This document shows positions 17,992 to 27,101 of a DNA stretch of 64,000 nucleotides, piece after piece (the stretch's first letter is position 1; each line of letters starts with the position of its first letter). Where the stretch lies: NCBI RefSeq assembly GCF_001021505.1, contig NZ_LDPO01000016.1, positions 62,001 through 126,000 of the forward strand, in the 5' to 3' direction. A model generated the notes under the pieces. It was given only the letters and a program-made list of their open reading frames with translations. It did not search any database and was not told the origin of the DNA. The stretch is from Mycolicibacter heraklionensis (GTDB lineage: Bacteria > Actinomycetota > Actinomycetes > Mycobacteriales > Mycobacteriaceae). The translations under genes and the position numbers were made by a program.

Positions 17992-18089
17992 TTGCATTGT
18001 TGGGTCGCCCTTCCCTCGACCTAGGCTTGTCCTGATTTGTGGGATGCATGTCGTAGACGCCACCGGGGCTGATCGCTGACACTGAGGGC

Positions 18090-19056
18090 ATGACACGCAA
18101 GGTCGTCATCCTCGGCTATCCGGGCATCCAGGCGCTGGATGTTTTCGGGCCGGCGGAGGTCTTCGCCACCGCAACGCTCGTCCTGCTCGGTCAGGGCCGC
18201 GGCGAGGACGGCTACCAGGTCACGGTGGCGAGCGTCGACGGCGCACCGATCGCCACCAGCAGCGGGCTGGCGCTCACCCCGGGACCACTGCCCGAGCCGG
18301 ACGAGCCCGTCGACACCCTGGTGCTGCCCGGCGGCGTCGGCGTCCAGGCGGCGCAGTCCGACCCGGAAACCGTCGACTGGGTCCGCCGCGCCTCGGCCCA
18401 CACCCGGCGGGTGGTCAGCGTGTGCACCGGCGCGTTCCTGGCCGCGCAGGCGGGGCTGCTCGACGGGTGCCGGGCCAACACACTGGGCGTTCGCCGACGC
18501 ACTGGCCCGGGAGTTCCCCAACGTCACCGTCGACCCGGAGCCCATCTTCGTGCGCAGTTCGGCGTCGGTGTGGACCGCGGCCGGGGTCACCGCCGGCATC
18601 GACCTGGCCCTGGCGTTGGTGGAAGACGACTACGGAACCGAGGTGGCGCAGACCGCGGCTCGTTGGCTGGTGTTGTATCTGCGACGCCCCGGCGGCCAGT
18701 CCCAGTTCGCGGTTCCCGCTTGGCTGCCGCGATCCCGCCGCGCGCCGATCCGTGATGTGCAGGAGCTGATCGAATCCGAACCCGGTGGCCCGCATCGGAT
18801 TACCGAGCTGGCGTCGCGGGCCTCGATGAGTCCCCGGCACTTCACCCGGGTCTTCACCGACGAGGTGGGGATGGCGCCGGGCGCGTACGTGGAGCGGGTG
18901 CGTACCGAGGCCGCACGGCGACAGCTCGAGGAGACCGACGACACCGTCGTCGCGATCGCCGGACGCTGCGGATTCGGCACCGCGGAAACCCTGCGGCGCA
19001 CCTTCATTCGCCGACTCGGCATCTCACCCGATCACTACCGCAAGACCTTCGCCTGA
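18090..19056 (+). pseudogene. GlxA/AraC-family regulator with a frameshift
   Basis: Two frames together encode a normal GlxA-type regulator. Frame A from 18090 has the DJ-1/PfpI-like domain up to SVCTGAFLAAQAGLLDGCRA; the rest continues in another frame (HWAFADALAREFPN... to 19056) and contains the AraC DNA-binding domain. The break is near 18475-18485, where a segment expected to read about 18 bases has 16; either two bases are lost or one is gained. It may be a true pseudogene or a sequence error. It is followed 12 bp later by a DJ-1/PfpI gene, the usual pairing. Confidence 0.82.
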
Positions 19057-19068
19057 AAGGAAAGACCC

Positions 19069-19797
19069 ATGCAGATCGCCGTTGTGCTCTACCCCGGCTT
19101 CACCGCGCTGGACTTCATCGGCCCCTACGAGGTGTTGCGCTGGCTCCCGGATGCGCAGGTGCGCTTCGTGTGGCACGAGCCGGGGCCGATCACCGCCGAC
19201 TCCGGGGTACTGGTGGTCGGGGCAACCCACTCGTTCGACGAGACGCCCTCCCCCGACGTGATCCTGATCCCCGGCGGGATGACGACCATGGAACATGCCC
19301 GCGACGACAAGCTGCTGGACTGGGTCCGGGCCGCCCACCAGACGGCAACATGGACAGCGTCGGTGTGCTCGGGCTCGGTCGTGCTGGGCGCCGCCGGGCT
19401 GCTCACCGGCAAGCGCGCCACCTCGCACTGGATGGCGCTGCCCGCGCTCAAGACCTTCGGCGCCACCGCGGTCGGCGACGAGCGCATCGTGCACGAGGGA
19501 GACATCGTCACCTGTGCGGGGGTGTCGGCCGGTATCGACCTGGGATTGTGGCTGGCCGGCCAGATCGGCGGCGAGGGCCGCGCCAAGGCCATCCAGTTGT
19601 CGATGGAATACGACCCGCAGCCGCCGTTCGACTCCGGCCACACCTCGAAGGCCTCGGTGCAGACCAAGGCGGCGGCCACCGCGCTGATGGCCAGGGAGCT
19701 GGCGAAGCCGGCCCAATTGAAGGCCAGCGCGCTGCTGCTGTGGGATCAGGCGATCGGCGCCGTTCGGAACCGACGCGCTCAAACGGTCCGCCGCTGA
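19069..19797 (+). CDS. DJ-1/PfpI family protein
   Basis: Protein of 242 residues with the DJ-1/PfpI fold, resembling isonitrile-hydratase-like proteins. The nucleophile-elbow cysteine lies in SVCSGS and the acidic partner near DFIGPYEV. A ribosome-binding site AAAGGAAAG precedes the ATG. It lies directly downstream of the frameshifted GlxA-type gene, which normally regulates such partners. If that regulator is really inactive, expression may be altered. Substrate unknown. Confidence 0.85.
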   Translation: MQIAVVLYPGFTALDFIGPYEVLRWLPDAQVRFVWHEPGPITADSGVLVVGATHSFDETPSPDVILIPGGMTTMEHARDDKLLDWVRAAHQTATWTASVCSGSVVLGAAGLLTGKRATSHWMALPALKTFGATAVGDERIVHEGDIVTCAGVSAGIDLGLWLAGQIGGEGRAKAIQLSMEYDPQPPFDSGHTSKASVQTKAAATALMARELAKPAQLKASALLLWDQAIGAVRNRRAQTVRR

Positions 19798-19822
19798 ATC
19801 CCCTCAGTTCAACGGCGGACCG
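19784..19822 (+). terminator. Hairpin overlapping the stop of the DJ-1/PfpI gene
   Basis: Perfect 10-bp arms CGGTCCGCCG and CGGCGGACCG enclose the stop codon and an inner CTGA/TCAG stem. A second GCTTCGCG/CGCGAAGC repeat (19832-19870) may serve the facing fadA2. Confidence 0.6.
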
Positions 19823-19913
19823 GAGCAGGTTGCTTCGCGGTGCCACCGGGGGCGAGCGGCCACGCGAAGCGAACCGTTGTCTCGACTACCCGGCGACGGC
19901 GCGGGCCAAACGT

Positions 19914-21260
19914 CTACCCCTCGAGGATGGCGGCCACGCCCTGGCCGCCGGCGGCGCAGATCGAGATCAGCGCACGCACCGGCTTGTTCTTCGCTGTGCC
20001 CTTCTTGGCTGCCTTCGCCTCGGCGATCTGCTTGGCCGCCTGCGCCACGATCCGCCCGCCGGTGGCCGCGAACGGGTGCCCGGCCGCCAGCGACGAGCCA
20101 TTGACGTTGAGCTTGGACCGGTCGATGGCGCCCAGCGCCGAGTCCAGTCCCAGCCGCTCCTTGCAGTACTCCTCGGACTCCCAGGCCTGCAGGTGGCACA
20201 ACACCGTGGCGGCGAACGCCTCGTGGATCTCGTAGAAGTCGAAGTCCTGCAGGGTCAGGCCGTTGCGCGCCAACAGTCGCGGCACCGCATAGGTCGGGGC
20301 CATCAGTAGGCCGTCGGCGCCGTTGACGTAGTCCACCGCGGCCGTCTCGGCGTCGACGAAGTACGCCAGCGGAGTCAGCTTGCGCGCGGCGGCCCACTCC
20401 TCGCTGGCCAGCAGCGCCACCGACGCGCCGTCGGTGAGCGGGGTGGAGTTGCCGGCGGTCATGGTGGCGTCACCGGCCTTCGCGCCGAACACCGGCTTGA
20501 GCGTGGCGAGCTTCTCCGGGCTGGACTGGGGCCGCAAGTTGTCGTCGCGGTAGAGGCCCTGGAACGGCGTCACCAAGTCGTCGAAGAAGCCGCGGTCATA
20601 GGCGGCGGCCATATTGCGGTGGCTGGCGGCGGCCAGCTCATCCTGGTCGACGCGCTTGATGCCCATCTGCTTGGTGGTGATGGCCTGGTGCTCGCCCATG
20701 GAAAGGCCGGTCCGCGATTCTTTGTTGGCCGGGATTTCCACGCCCAGTGCGGCGGGCAGCTTGCCGGCCAGCTTGAGGCGCTGCACATTCGACTTCGACC
20801 GGCGCAGCGCGAGCAGCGTGCGGCGCAGTTCGTTGCCGATTGCCAGGGGTGCGTCCGAGGTGGTGTCCACCCCGCCGGCGGCGGCCACCTCGTAGCGACC
20901 GGCGGCGATCCCGTCGGCGGCGCAGATCGCCGCCTGCAGCCCGGTGCCGCAGGCCTGCTGCAGGTCGAAGGCCTGCGTGTAGGGCGACAGTGCGGAGCCC
21001 AGCACCGATTCGCGGATCAGGTTGAAGTCGCGGCTGTGCTTGAGCACCGCCCCGCCGATCACCGCGTCCAGCTTCTCGCCGGCCAGGCCGAACCGATCGA
21101 CGAGGCCGCCCAGCGCCGCGGTGAACATGTCCTGGTTGGACGCGTTCGCGTAGGCGCCGTCGGAACGCGCGAACGGAATGCGATTGCCCCCGAGGACGGC
21201 GACCCGACGTCGTGTGCCAGTGGTTGCCTCAGCGGGCTTAGCAGCAGATGCAGATGCCAC
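19914..21260 (-). CDS. fadA2: Acetyl-CoA acetyltransferase/thiolase FadA2
   Basis: Thiolase of 448 residues (Rv0243-like). Catalytic residues are visible: nucleophilic Cys in QQACGTG, His in EIHEAFA, the GHPFAATGG segment, and the second Cys in CAAGGQG. It cleaves 3-ketoacyl-CoA in beta-oxidation. I chose the GTG at 21260 because a GGAGAG lies three bases upstream; an upstream start at 21293 is possible. It is divergent from fabG4 and shares with it a TTAC-N6-GTAA palindrome. Confidence 0.93.
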   Translation of the reverse strand: MASASAAKPAEATTGTRRRVAVLGGNRIPFARSDGAYANASNQDMFTAALGGLVDRFGLAGEKLDAVIGGAVLKHSRDFNLIRESVLGSALSPYTQAFDLQQACGTGLQAAICAADGIAAGRYEVAAAGGVDTTSDAPLAIGNELRRTLLALRRSKSNVQRLKLAGKLPAALGVEIPANKESRTGLSMGEHQAITTKQMGIKRVDQDELAAASHRNMAAAYDRGFFDDLVTPFQGLYRDDNLRPQSSPEKLATLKPVFGAKAGDATMTAGNSTPLTDGASVALLASEEWAAARKLTPLAYFVDAETAAVDYVNGADGLLMAPTYAVPRLLARNGLTLQDFDFYEIHEAFAATVLCHLQAWESEEYCKERLGLDSALGAIDRSKLNVNGSSLAAGHPFAATGGRIVAQAAKQIAEAKAAKKGTAKNKPVRALISICAAGGQGVAAILEG

Positions 21261-21328
21261 GATCTCTCCGTTTGATGGTGGGTCCCCCCGCATTGCCGGG
21301 GACGGTCGGGCTGATACTACCCAGTATT

Positions 21329-21344
21329 CTTACTCTGGAGTAAG
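21329..21344. promoter_or_regulatory. TTAC-N6-GTAA operator between fadA2 and fabG4
   Basis: CTTACTCTGGAGTAAG, a perfect palindrome with 7-bp arms around TG, in the divergent promoter region. It matches the pattern seen upstream of fadE5 and of the tetR at 27102-27728. Confidence 0.65.
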
Positions 21345-21400
21345 TTCGTTGTCGACACCGTAGCCCGCACCAGGCACATCCCCACATGGAAGGCAGCTCA

Positions 21401-22765
21401 GTGGCACCCAAGCTCTCATCCGACCTGTTGTCCCAGATCCTCAACTCCGCACCCGGATCTTTCCTGTCCAAGCAGCTCGGCGTCCCGCAGGCCGAGACCC
21501 TGCGCCGCTACCGGGTCGGCGAGCCGGCGCTGGCCGGACCCCTGCTGATCGGTGGGTCGGGCCGGGTGGCCGAGCCGCTGCGGGCCGCACTGGCCGACGA
21601 CTACGAGCTGGTCGGCGACAACCTGGGCGGTCGCTGGGCCGACTCGTTCGGCGGACTGGTCTTCGACGCCACCGGCATCACCTCGCCCGCCGGGCTGACC
21701 GCACTGCACGAGTTCTTCACCCCGCTGTTGCGCAACGTGGGGCGCTGCGGGCGTCTGGTCGTCGTCGGCACCACCCCCGAGGCGACCGGCAGCGCCGACG
21801 AGCACATCGCCCAGCGCGCACTCGAGGGTTTCACCCGCTCTCTGGGCAAGGAACTGCAGCGCGGCGCAACGGTGCAGCTGGTGTACCTGTCGCCGGACGC
21901 CAAGCCCGGCGCCACCGGCCTGGAATCGACGCTGCGATTCATTCTCTCGGCCCGCTCGGCCTACGTCGACGGCCAGGTGTTCTACGTGGGCGCCGACGAC
22001 GCGACGGCCCCCGCCGACTGGGACCGCCCCCTGGAGGGCAAGGTCGCGATCATCACCGGCGCGGCGCGCGGCATCGGCGCCACCATCGCCGAGGTGTTCG
22101 CCCGGGACGGCGCCAAGGTGGTGGCGATCGACGTGCCGGCAGCCGCCGAGGCACTGGAGAAGACGGCCTCCCGGGTAGGTGGCACCGCACTGGCACTGGA
22201 CGTCACCGCCGACGACGCGGTGGAGCAGATCGCCGCGCACCTCGCCGAACACCATGGCGGCAAGGCCGACGTGCTGGTCAACAACGCCGGCATCACCCGC
22301 GACAAGCTGCTGGCCAACATGGACGACGCCCGATGGAACGCCGTCTTGGCCGTGAACCTGCTTGCGCCGCAACGTCTCACCGAAGGTCTGGTCGCCAACG
22401 GAAGCATCGGTGAGGGCGGCCGGGTGATCGGCCTGTCGTCGATGGCCGGCATCGCGGGCAACCGCGGCCAGACCAACTACGCGGCCACCAAAGCCGGCAT
22501 GATCGGCTTGACCGAAGCGCTGGCTCCGACACTGGCCAAGAAGGGCATCACGATCAATGCCGTCGCCCCGGGGTTCATCGAAACCGAGATGACGGCAGCG
22601 ATCCCGCTGGCCACCCGTGAGGTGGGCCGTCGGCTCAACTCGCTGTTCCAGGGCGGTCAGCCCGTCGATGTCGCCGAGTTGATCGGCTACTTCGCCAGCC
22701 CGGCATCGAATGCGGTGACCGGCAACACCATCCGGGTCTGCGGCCAAGCCATGCTGGGTGCGTGA
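21401..22765 (+). CDS. fabG4: 3-oxoacyl-[ACP]/CoA reductase FabG4 (high molecular weight)
   Basis: Protein of 454 residues (Rv0242c-like) with an N-terminal flavodoxin-like domain (about 1-205) and a C-terminal short-chain reductase domain. The reductase carries the glycine motif TGAARGIG, Asn in NNAG, and the Ser-Tyr-Lys triad (SS..., NYAATK). It reduces 3-ketoacyl-CoA/ACP with NADH. I chose the GTG at 21401 (APKLSSD), matching the M. tuberculosis N-terminus. It is coupled to htdX. Confidence 0.95.
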   Translation: MAPKLSSDLLSQILNSAPGSFLSKQLGVPQAETLRRYRVGEPALAGPLLIGGSGRVAEPLRAALADDYELVGDNLGGRWADSFGGLVFDATGITSPAGLTALHEFFTPLLRNVGRCGRLVVVGTTPEATGSADEHIAQRALEGFTRSLGKELQRGATVQLVYLSPDAKPGATGLESTLRFILSARSAYVDGQVFYVGADDATAPADWDRPLEGKVAIITGAARGIGATIAEVFARDGAKVVAIDVPAAAEALEKTASRVGGTALALDVTADDAVEQIAAHLAEHHGGKADVLVNNAGITRDKLLANMDDARWNAVLAVNLLAPQRLTEGLVANGSIGEGGRVIGLSSMAGIAGNRGQTNYAATKAGMIGLTEALAPTLAKKGITINAVAPGFIETEMTAAIPLATREVGRRLNSLFQGGQPVDVAELIGYFASPASNAVTGNTIRVCGQAMLGA

Positions 22766-22770
22766 ATGGC

Positions 22771-23613
22771 ATGACACAACCAAGTGGCCTGAGAAACATG
22801 GTGCGTGCGGTCGCCGGGGCGCTGCCCTTCATTCCGCGCACTCAAACCCTGCCGAACCGGACCCTGCGGGTCGACGAGCTGACCATCGACCCCAACCACG
22901 TCGCCGCGTACGCGGCCGTCACCGGGCTGCGTTTCGCCGATCAGGTCCCGCTGACCTATCCCTTCGCGCTGACCTTCCCCACCGTGATGGAGCTGGCGAC
23001 CGGGTTCGACTTCCCGTTCGCCGCAATGGGATCGGTGCACACCGAGAACCGGATCACCCGACACCGCCCGATCGCGGTCACCGACACCGTCGCAGTGACC
23101 GTGCGGGCAGAGAACCTGCGGGAGCACCGCAAGGGCCTGCTGGTCGACATCGTCACCGACCTCAACGTGGGTAACGACCCGGCCTGGCATCAGGTGACGA
23201 CGTTCTTGCATCAGCAGCGCACCAGCCTGTCCGACGAGCCGAAGCCCCCACCGGCCAAGCAGCCCAAACTGGGCCCGCCCAACGCGGTGCTGCGGGTCAC
23301 CCCGGCACAGATTCGGCGCTACGCGTCGGCCGGCGGCGATCACAACCCGATCCACACCAGCTCGATCGGCGCCAAGCTGTTCGGATTCCCCACCGCTATC
23401 GCGCACGGGATGTTCTCCGCAGCAACGGTTCTGGCCAACATCGAAGGTGCGCTTCCGGACGCGGTGGACTACGCGGTGCGGTTCGGCAAGCCGATGTTGC
23501 TGCCGGCCAGCCCCGGCCTCTACATCGACAAGGTGGACGGCGGCTGGGATCTGGCGCTGCGCAATATCGCCAAGGGTTACCCCTACCTGACCGGGGCGGT
23601 GCGGGCGCTGTAG
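22771..23613 (+). CDS. htdX: 3-hydroxyacyl-thioester dehydratase HtdX
   Basis: Protein of 280 residues (Rv0241c-like), a double hot-dog MaoC-type dehydratase. The hydratase-2 motif is in GDHNPIHT, with FPTAIAHGMF following. It interconverts 3-hydroxyacyl and trans-2-enoyl thioesters. I chose the ATG at 22771 (MTQPSGL), matching the M. tuberculosis N-terminus; a GTG at 22762 overlaps the fabG4 stop. With fabG4 it forms a two-gene operon that can work with FadE5 and FadA2. Confidence 0.93.
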   Translation: MTQPSGLRNMVRAVAGALPFIPRTQTLPNRTLRVDELTIDPNHVAAYAAVTGLRFADQVPLTYPFALTFPTVMELATGFDFPFAAMGSVHTENRITRHRPIAVTDTVAVTVRAENLREHRKGLLVDIVTDLNVGNDPAWHQVTTFLHQQRTSLSDEPKPPPAKQPKLGPPNAVLRVTPAQIRRYASAGGDHNPIHTSSIGAKLFGFPTAIAHGMFSAATVLANIEGALPDAVDYAVRFGKPMLLPASPGLYIDKVDGGWDLALRNIAKGYPYLTGAVRAL

Positions 23614-23625
23614 CGCCCGCACCGC
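23596..23625. terminator. Hairpin spanning the htdX stop codon
   Basis: Perfect 14-bp arms GCGGTGCGGGCGCT and AGCGCCCGCACCGC around GT. It includes the htdX stop and sits between convergent genes, so it can stop transcription from both sides. Confidence 0.75.
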
Positions 23626-23634
23626 TGTTGCGAA

Positions 23635-24240
23635 TCAGACGTTGTCGACCGCGAGGCCGGCCGCCTTCAGCAGGTTGGCCTTGCTGACCTCCCAGCGAGC
23701 GCTGACGACGTCGATGCCCCACACCGGGATCGACATCACCAGCCCGCGGACGACCACCATCACCGTGTCCATGTAGGCCCGCGCCGAGAAACTCGGAGCC
23801 GGTGCGGGTAACGCTTCGGCGGAGGTGACGGCCAGTCCGTAGATGTGTTGCTCCAGCGACTTCACGGTCTTGGCCAGTTGCGGGTCCGTCCAACACGCCA
23901 CCCACAGCTGAGCGACCGAAAGTGCTTGGGGCGTGGTGAATTCACGCCAGATCAGGTCGAGATACCCGTTCAGGTCGAGCGTGGCGGCCGCCGCCGTCTC
24001 TTCGAAGTGGATGCGGGCCTGATTCGCCAATTCGAAGGCGAGCTGCGCGACCGCCGCGGTCACCAGGTCATCACGGGTCGGGAAGTGGTACATGACCGTG
24101 CTCTGCGACACGTTCGCGGCGCCGGCGACTCGGCGCGTCGTCACCGCGACCACACCCTCGGTCCGCAGGAGTTCGACCGCCGCGCTCACCAGCGCCTGAC
24201 GCGTCGCGACGCGCTGCTCGGCCCGCGTGGCATTTTTCAT
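23635..24240 (-). CDS. TetR family transcriptional regulator
   Basis: Protein of 201 residues with an N-terminal TetR helix-turn-helix (about 14-60: VTTRRVAGAANVSQSTVMYHFPTRDDL) and a divergent ligand domain. It is divergent from the GjpA-like secreted protein gene across 225 bp holding one clear palindrome at 24280, probably its operator. The likely target is itself and the two secreted-protein genes; the ligand is unknown. Confidence 0.9.
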   Translation of the reverse strand: MKNATRAEQRVATRQALVSAAVELLRTEGVVAVTTRRVAGAANVSQSTVMYHFPTRDDLVTAAVAQLAFELANQARIHFEETAAAATLDLNGYLDLIWREFTTPQALSVAQLWVACWTDPQLAKTVKSLEQHIYGLAVTSAEALPAPAPSFSARAYMDTVMVVVRGLVMSIPVWGIDVVSARWEVSKANLLKAAGLAVDNV

Positions 24241-24279
24241 TGGGATTCCCCTATTGCGTTGATAGGTGCGTCACAGCTA

Positions 24280-24295
24280 ATCTGACTAATCAGAT
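24280..24295. promoter_or_regulatory. Palindrome upstream of the TetR gene
   Basis: ATCTGA-CTAA-TCAGAT, a perfect inverted repeat 40 bp before the TetR start and 171 bp before the GjpA-like gene. Likely autoregulatory operator. Confidence 0.6.
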
Positions 24296-24465
24296 GAACA
24301 GTGAACTGAGGTTCTGCCACCATTCCTGCTGGTCAGGCCTGACGGCAGTGCCTCCAGGACATTGTAAGGACACATATGCGCTTCACGTTTCGTCTTGACC
24401 GCTCGATTGCATACCCCGCCACCGGCGGATGCTCGCCGCTCACTTAGACGCACAAGGAGATAGCC

Positions 24466-25551
24466 ATGCACCGCACTGCCCGTCGTCCCTGGATCCCAGT
24501 GGGCCTGGCCCTGTTAGGTGCCGGCACCCTCGCCGCCACCCCGGTGGCACTGCCCACGCCCAACCTCCATAACCCGGCGGTGCAACTCACCGCCGGGGAG
24601 TTCGACCCCATCATCCCGTGGGTGGACGCCTTCAACACCGCATCCGCCAATGTCACAGCCCTTTCCGACTTCTTCTTCGAAGCCCCCGCCGCGACCTGGC
24701 AACAAGCGATCGTCAACCAGATCGGCTACCTGGGCCAACTCGTTCAAAATCCGGGGAGCATCGGGGACATCTTCACCCAGATCGGTGATCACCTGCAGAC
24801 CGCATCGGAGTCCTTCGTGCTGGGCGGCGCTCCCGACGAGGTGATAAGTGCGACGCTTCCACACACGCTCGAGGCCGCCCACACTCAGCTCTACAACCTG
24901 CTTCCCCTGGTGTTGGAAGCCTTCCTCCAGCTGGACCCGGCAACCGTGGACAGTGTGATGACGACGGTGGATTACCTGGCGTCACCGCTGAGCGGCGTGC
25001 TCATGGGCCTGGTCGGCCCCTTCGTCAGCCCAATCGTGGAGTTGGTCAACAGCGTCGAGGTCATCACAGACGATCTCAGCGGCGACAACCCGGACGTCAC
25101 AGCGGCGCTCAACGATCTGATCAACATCCCCGCCAACCTCACCAACGCCTTCCTCAACGGGGCCACCCTCGACCTCTCTGGCCTGCTACCACTGCTGTCG
25201 GAGGAGGGCATCTTGCCCGAAGGTGTCGTCTTCACCTCCCTGGGCATCGCGTTTGGGGGACTGCTCACGCCCGGGGCCACCGACGGCACCATCCCGGACA
25301 ATCTCGGCATCGGCGGCTCGTTGTTCAACGCGCTCGCCTTCGTCATGCAAAGCCCGCTTCCCGCCGGCATCGGGGGTGTGCCGGTTGGGCCCATGGGCGC
25401 CCTGGAGAGCTTGTCGCAGATTCTCGCAGGGGCAATCGGCTGGGATGGCACAGGAAATCCGTTAGCCGACCTGACCTTTCCCACCCTTCCCACCGACGTA
25501 GCCGACCCTGGGGACGCCCTCAGCACCGACCTCGGCTGGCTGGGTCTCTGA
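24466..25551 (+). CDS. Secreted protein, GjpA-like (putative outer-membrane porin family)
   Basis: Protein of 361 residues with a signal peptide (RR at 5-7, hydrophobic core, cleavage expected near residue 30). It is rich in Leu, Gly, Pro, Asp and Thr and has almost no lysine. It resembles mycobacterial proteins annotated as outer membrane porin GjpA, a label I use with caution. A ribosome-binding site AAGGAGATA precedes the ATG. The next gene, 64 bp on, also encodes a secreted protein, so the two probably form an operon under the divergent TetR regulator. Confidence 0.75.
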   Translation: MHRTARRPWIPVGLALLGAGTLAATPVALPTPNLHNPAVQLTAGEFDPIIPWVDAFNTASANVTALSDFFFEAPAATWQQAIVNQIGYLGQLVQNPGSIGDIFTQIGDHLQTASESFVLGGAPDEVISATLPHTLEAAHTQLYNLLPLVLEAFLQLDPATVDSVMTTVDYLASPLSGVLMGLVGPFVSPIVELVNSVEVITDDLSGDNPDVTAALNDLINIPANLTNAFLNGATLDLSGLLPLLSEEGILPEGVVFTSLGIAFGGLLTPGATDGTIPDNLGIGGSLFNALAFVMQSPLPAGIGGVPVGPMGALESLSQILAGAIGWDGTGNPLADLTFPTLPTDVADPGDALSTDLGWLGL

Positions 25552-25615
25552 ATCCGCGCCAGTCCAAACGAATACCTGTCAAAGTTTTATCGAAGATCTG
25601 CCAGAGGGAGTTGCC

Positions 25616-27088
25616 GTGAATAACACGAAGTTTCGTTCGCTGGGTGCCGTGTCGTTGGCGATCACCGGGGCCCTTACCCTGGGTGCCATACCGGCACTGC
25701 AACCGACGTGGACCATCGGGGCCAAAACCGTGCTCGCCCAGGCGAAGTTGCTGGACACCGAGGCGTGGATCATGGGCGGCAGCGGCCTGCCGATCCCGCC
25801 CCAGAGCTACATGGACGCGCTCTTCGCCCGCTACATCGACCCCACCACCCCGTTCTTCCCGGGCCAGCCCAGCTACCCGGTGGATGCGACGAACCCCCTG
25901 TTCACGCCGGAAGGCCTCTACCCCAACAGCGGCGTCAAGAGCCTGGAACTGGATCCGTCGATCGCCCAGGGCGTCACCATCCTGCACGACACGATCAACA
26001 AGCAGATCGCTGAGGGGAACAACCTCGTCGTACTGGGCTACTCGCAGAGCACCACCATTTCCACCATCGTGATGCGCGACCTGTTGGCGCTGCCTCCCGA
26101 CCAACAGCCGACCGCCGACCAACTCTCCTTCGTGCTGCTGGGTGCCCCCAACAATCCCAATGGCGGCCTGTTCGAGCGCTTCGATGTGTTGACCGATGGC
26201 AGCTACCCGACCATCCCGAGCCTGGGCATCACGTTCAACGGCGCCATCCCGGACGACGCCCCGTGGGCTACCAGCGTTTACACCCTGGAATACGACGGCT
26301 ATGCCGACTTCCCGAAGTACCCGATCAATTTCCTGGCCGACCTCAACGCCGTCCTGGGCATCATCTACGAGCACACGATCTACCCGAGCCTGACCCCCGA
26401 ACAGCTGGCGACGGCCATCGAAATGCCGGTGAGCGAGGATTACACCGGAAACGCCCAGTACTTCATGATTCCCAGCGAGATACTGCCGCTGTTGATGCCG
26501 CTGCAGTCGATCCCGGTCATCGGTCAGCCGATCTACGACCTCCTGGAACCGAGCATGCGGGTCCTGGTAGACCTCGGCTACGGCAGCACCACCGAAGGCT
26601 GGTCCGCCGGCCCGGCCGATGTGGCGGTGCCGTTCGAGTTGTTCCCGACAGACCTCAACTGGGGTGAGGTTCTGACGGCGCTGGGCAATGGGGCACAGGA
26701 GGGCTGGAATGCCTTCGTCAACGACCTGTCGAACCTGTCCTTCCCCAGTGCAGCCGATTTCCTGGGCCCCTCGGCGGGCGACGTCACGTCGTTCGCGTTG
26801 CCCAGCCTCAGCGAACTCGCCAACGCGGTCAGCAGCATCGCCGCGCAGGCTTACGCCACGCTGCTGCCGACCGCCGACATCCTCAACGCCCTGCTGACCA
26901 CCGCACCGGCGTATGCCTTCGAGGTGTTCGCCCAGGAACTCTCCCAGGGCGACATCGTCGACGCCATCGGCCTGCCGGTTGCCGGCCTTGTCGGATTGGG
27001 CACGCTGGCAGCCGGTTTCGAGTACCTGGCACTCAACGGCGCGGTCGCAGGCATCACCGCGACCATCCAGGATCTCTTCACGGCCTAA
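25616..27088 (+). CDS. Secreted PE-PPE-domain serine hydrolase
   Basis: Protein of 490 residues with an N-terminal signal peptide and a PE-PPE-type alpha/beta-hydrolase domain (about 50-280). The nucleophile motif is GYSQS (Ser143), followed by a long C-terminal tail. It has no PE or PPE leader, so export would be by the general route. GTG start after GAGGGAG. Probably an esterase or lipase in the cell envelope; a substrate cannot be given. It lies directly after the GjpA-like gene. Confidence 0.82.
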   Translation: MNNTKFRSLGAVSLAITGALTLGAIPALQPTWTIGAKTVLAQAKLLDTEAWIMGGSGLPIPPQSYMDALFARYIDPTTPFFPGQPSYPVDATNPLFTPEGLYPNSGVKSLELDPSIAQGVTILHDTINKQIAEGNNLVVLGYSQSTTISTIVMRDLLALPPDQQPTADQLSFVLLGAPNNPNGGLFERFDVLTDGSYPTIPSLGITFNGAIPDDAPWATSVYTLEYDGYADFPKYPINFLADLNAVLGIIYEHTIYPSLTPEQLATAIEMPVSEDYTGNAQYFMIPSEILPLLMPLQSIPVIGQPIYDLLEPSMRVLVDLGYGSTTEGWSAGPADVAVPFELFPTDLNWGEVLTALGNGAQEGWNAFVNDLSNLSFPSAADFLGPSAGDVTSFALPSLSELANAVSSIAAQAYATLLPTADILNALLTTAPAYAFEVFAQELSQGDIVDAIGLPVAGLVGLGTLAAGFEYLALNGAVAGITATIQDLFTA

Positions 27089-27101
27089 AGGCCGCGCCTG
27101 A

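Noticed and set aside
16037..18109. 690-codon open frame on the minus strand opposite fadE5
   Set aside because: It mirrors the codon pattern of fadE5 in high-GC DNA, has low-complexity Arg/Gly/Val-rich sequence and no recognisable domain. The plus-strand frame encodes a full FadE5.
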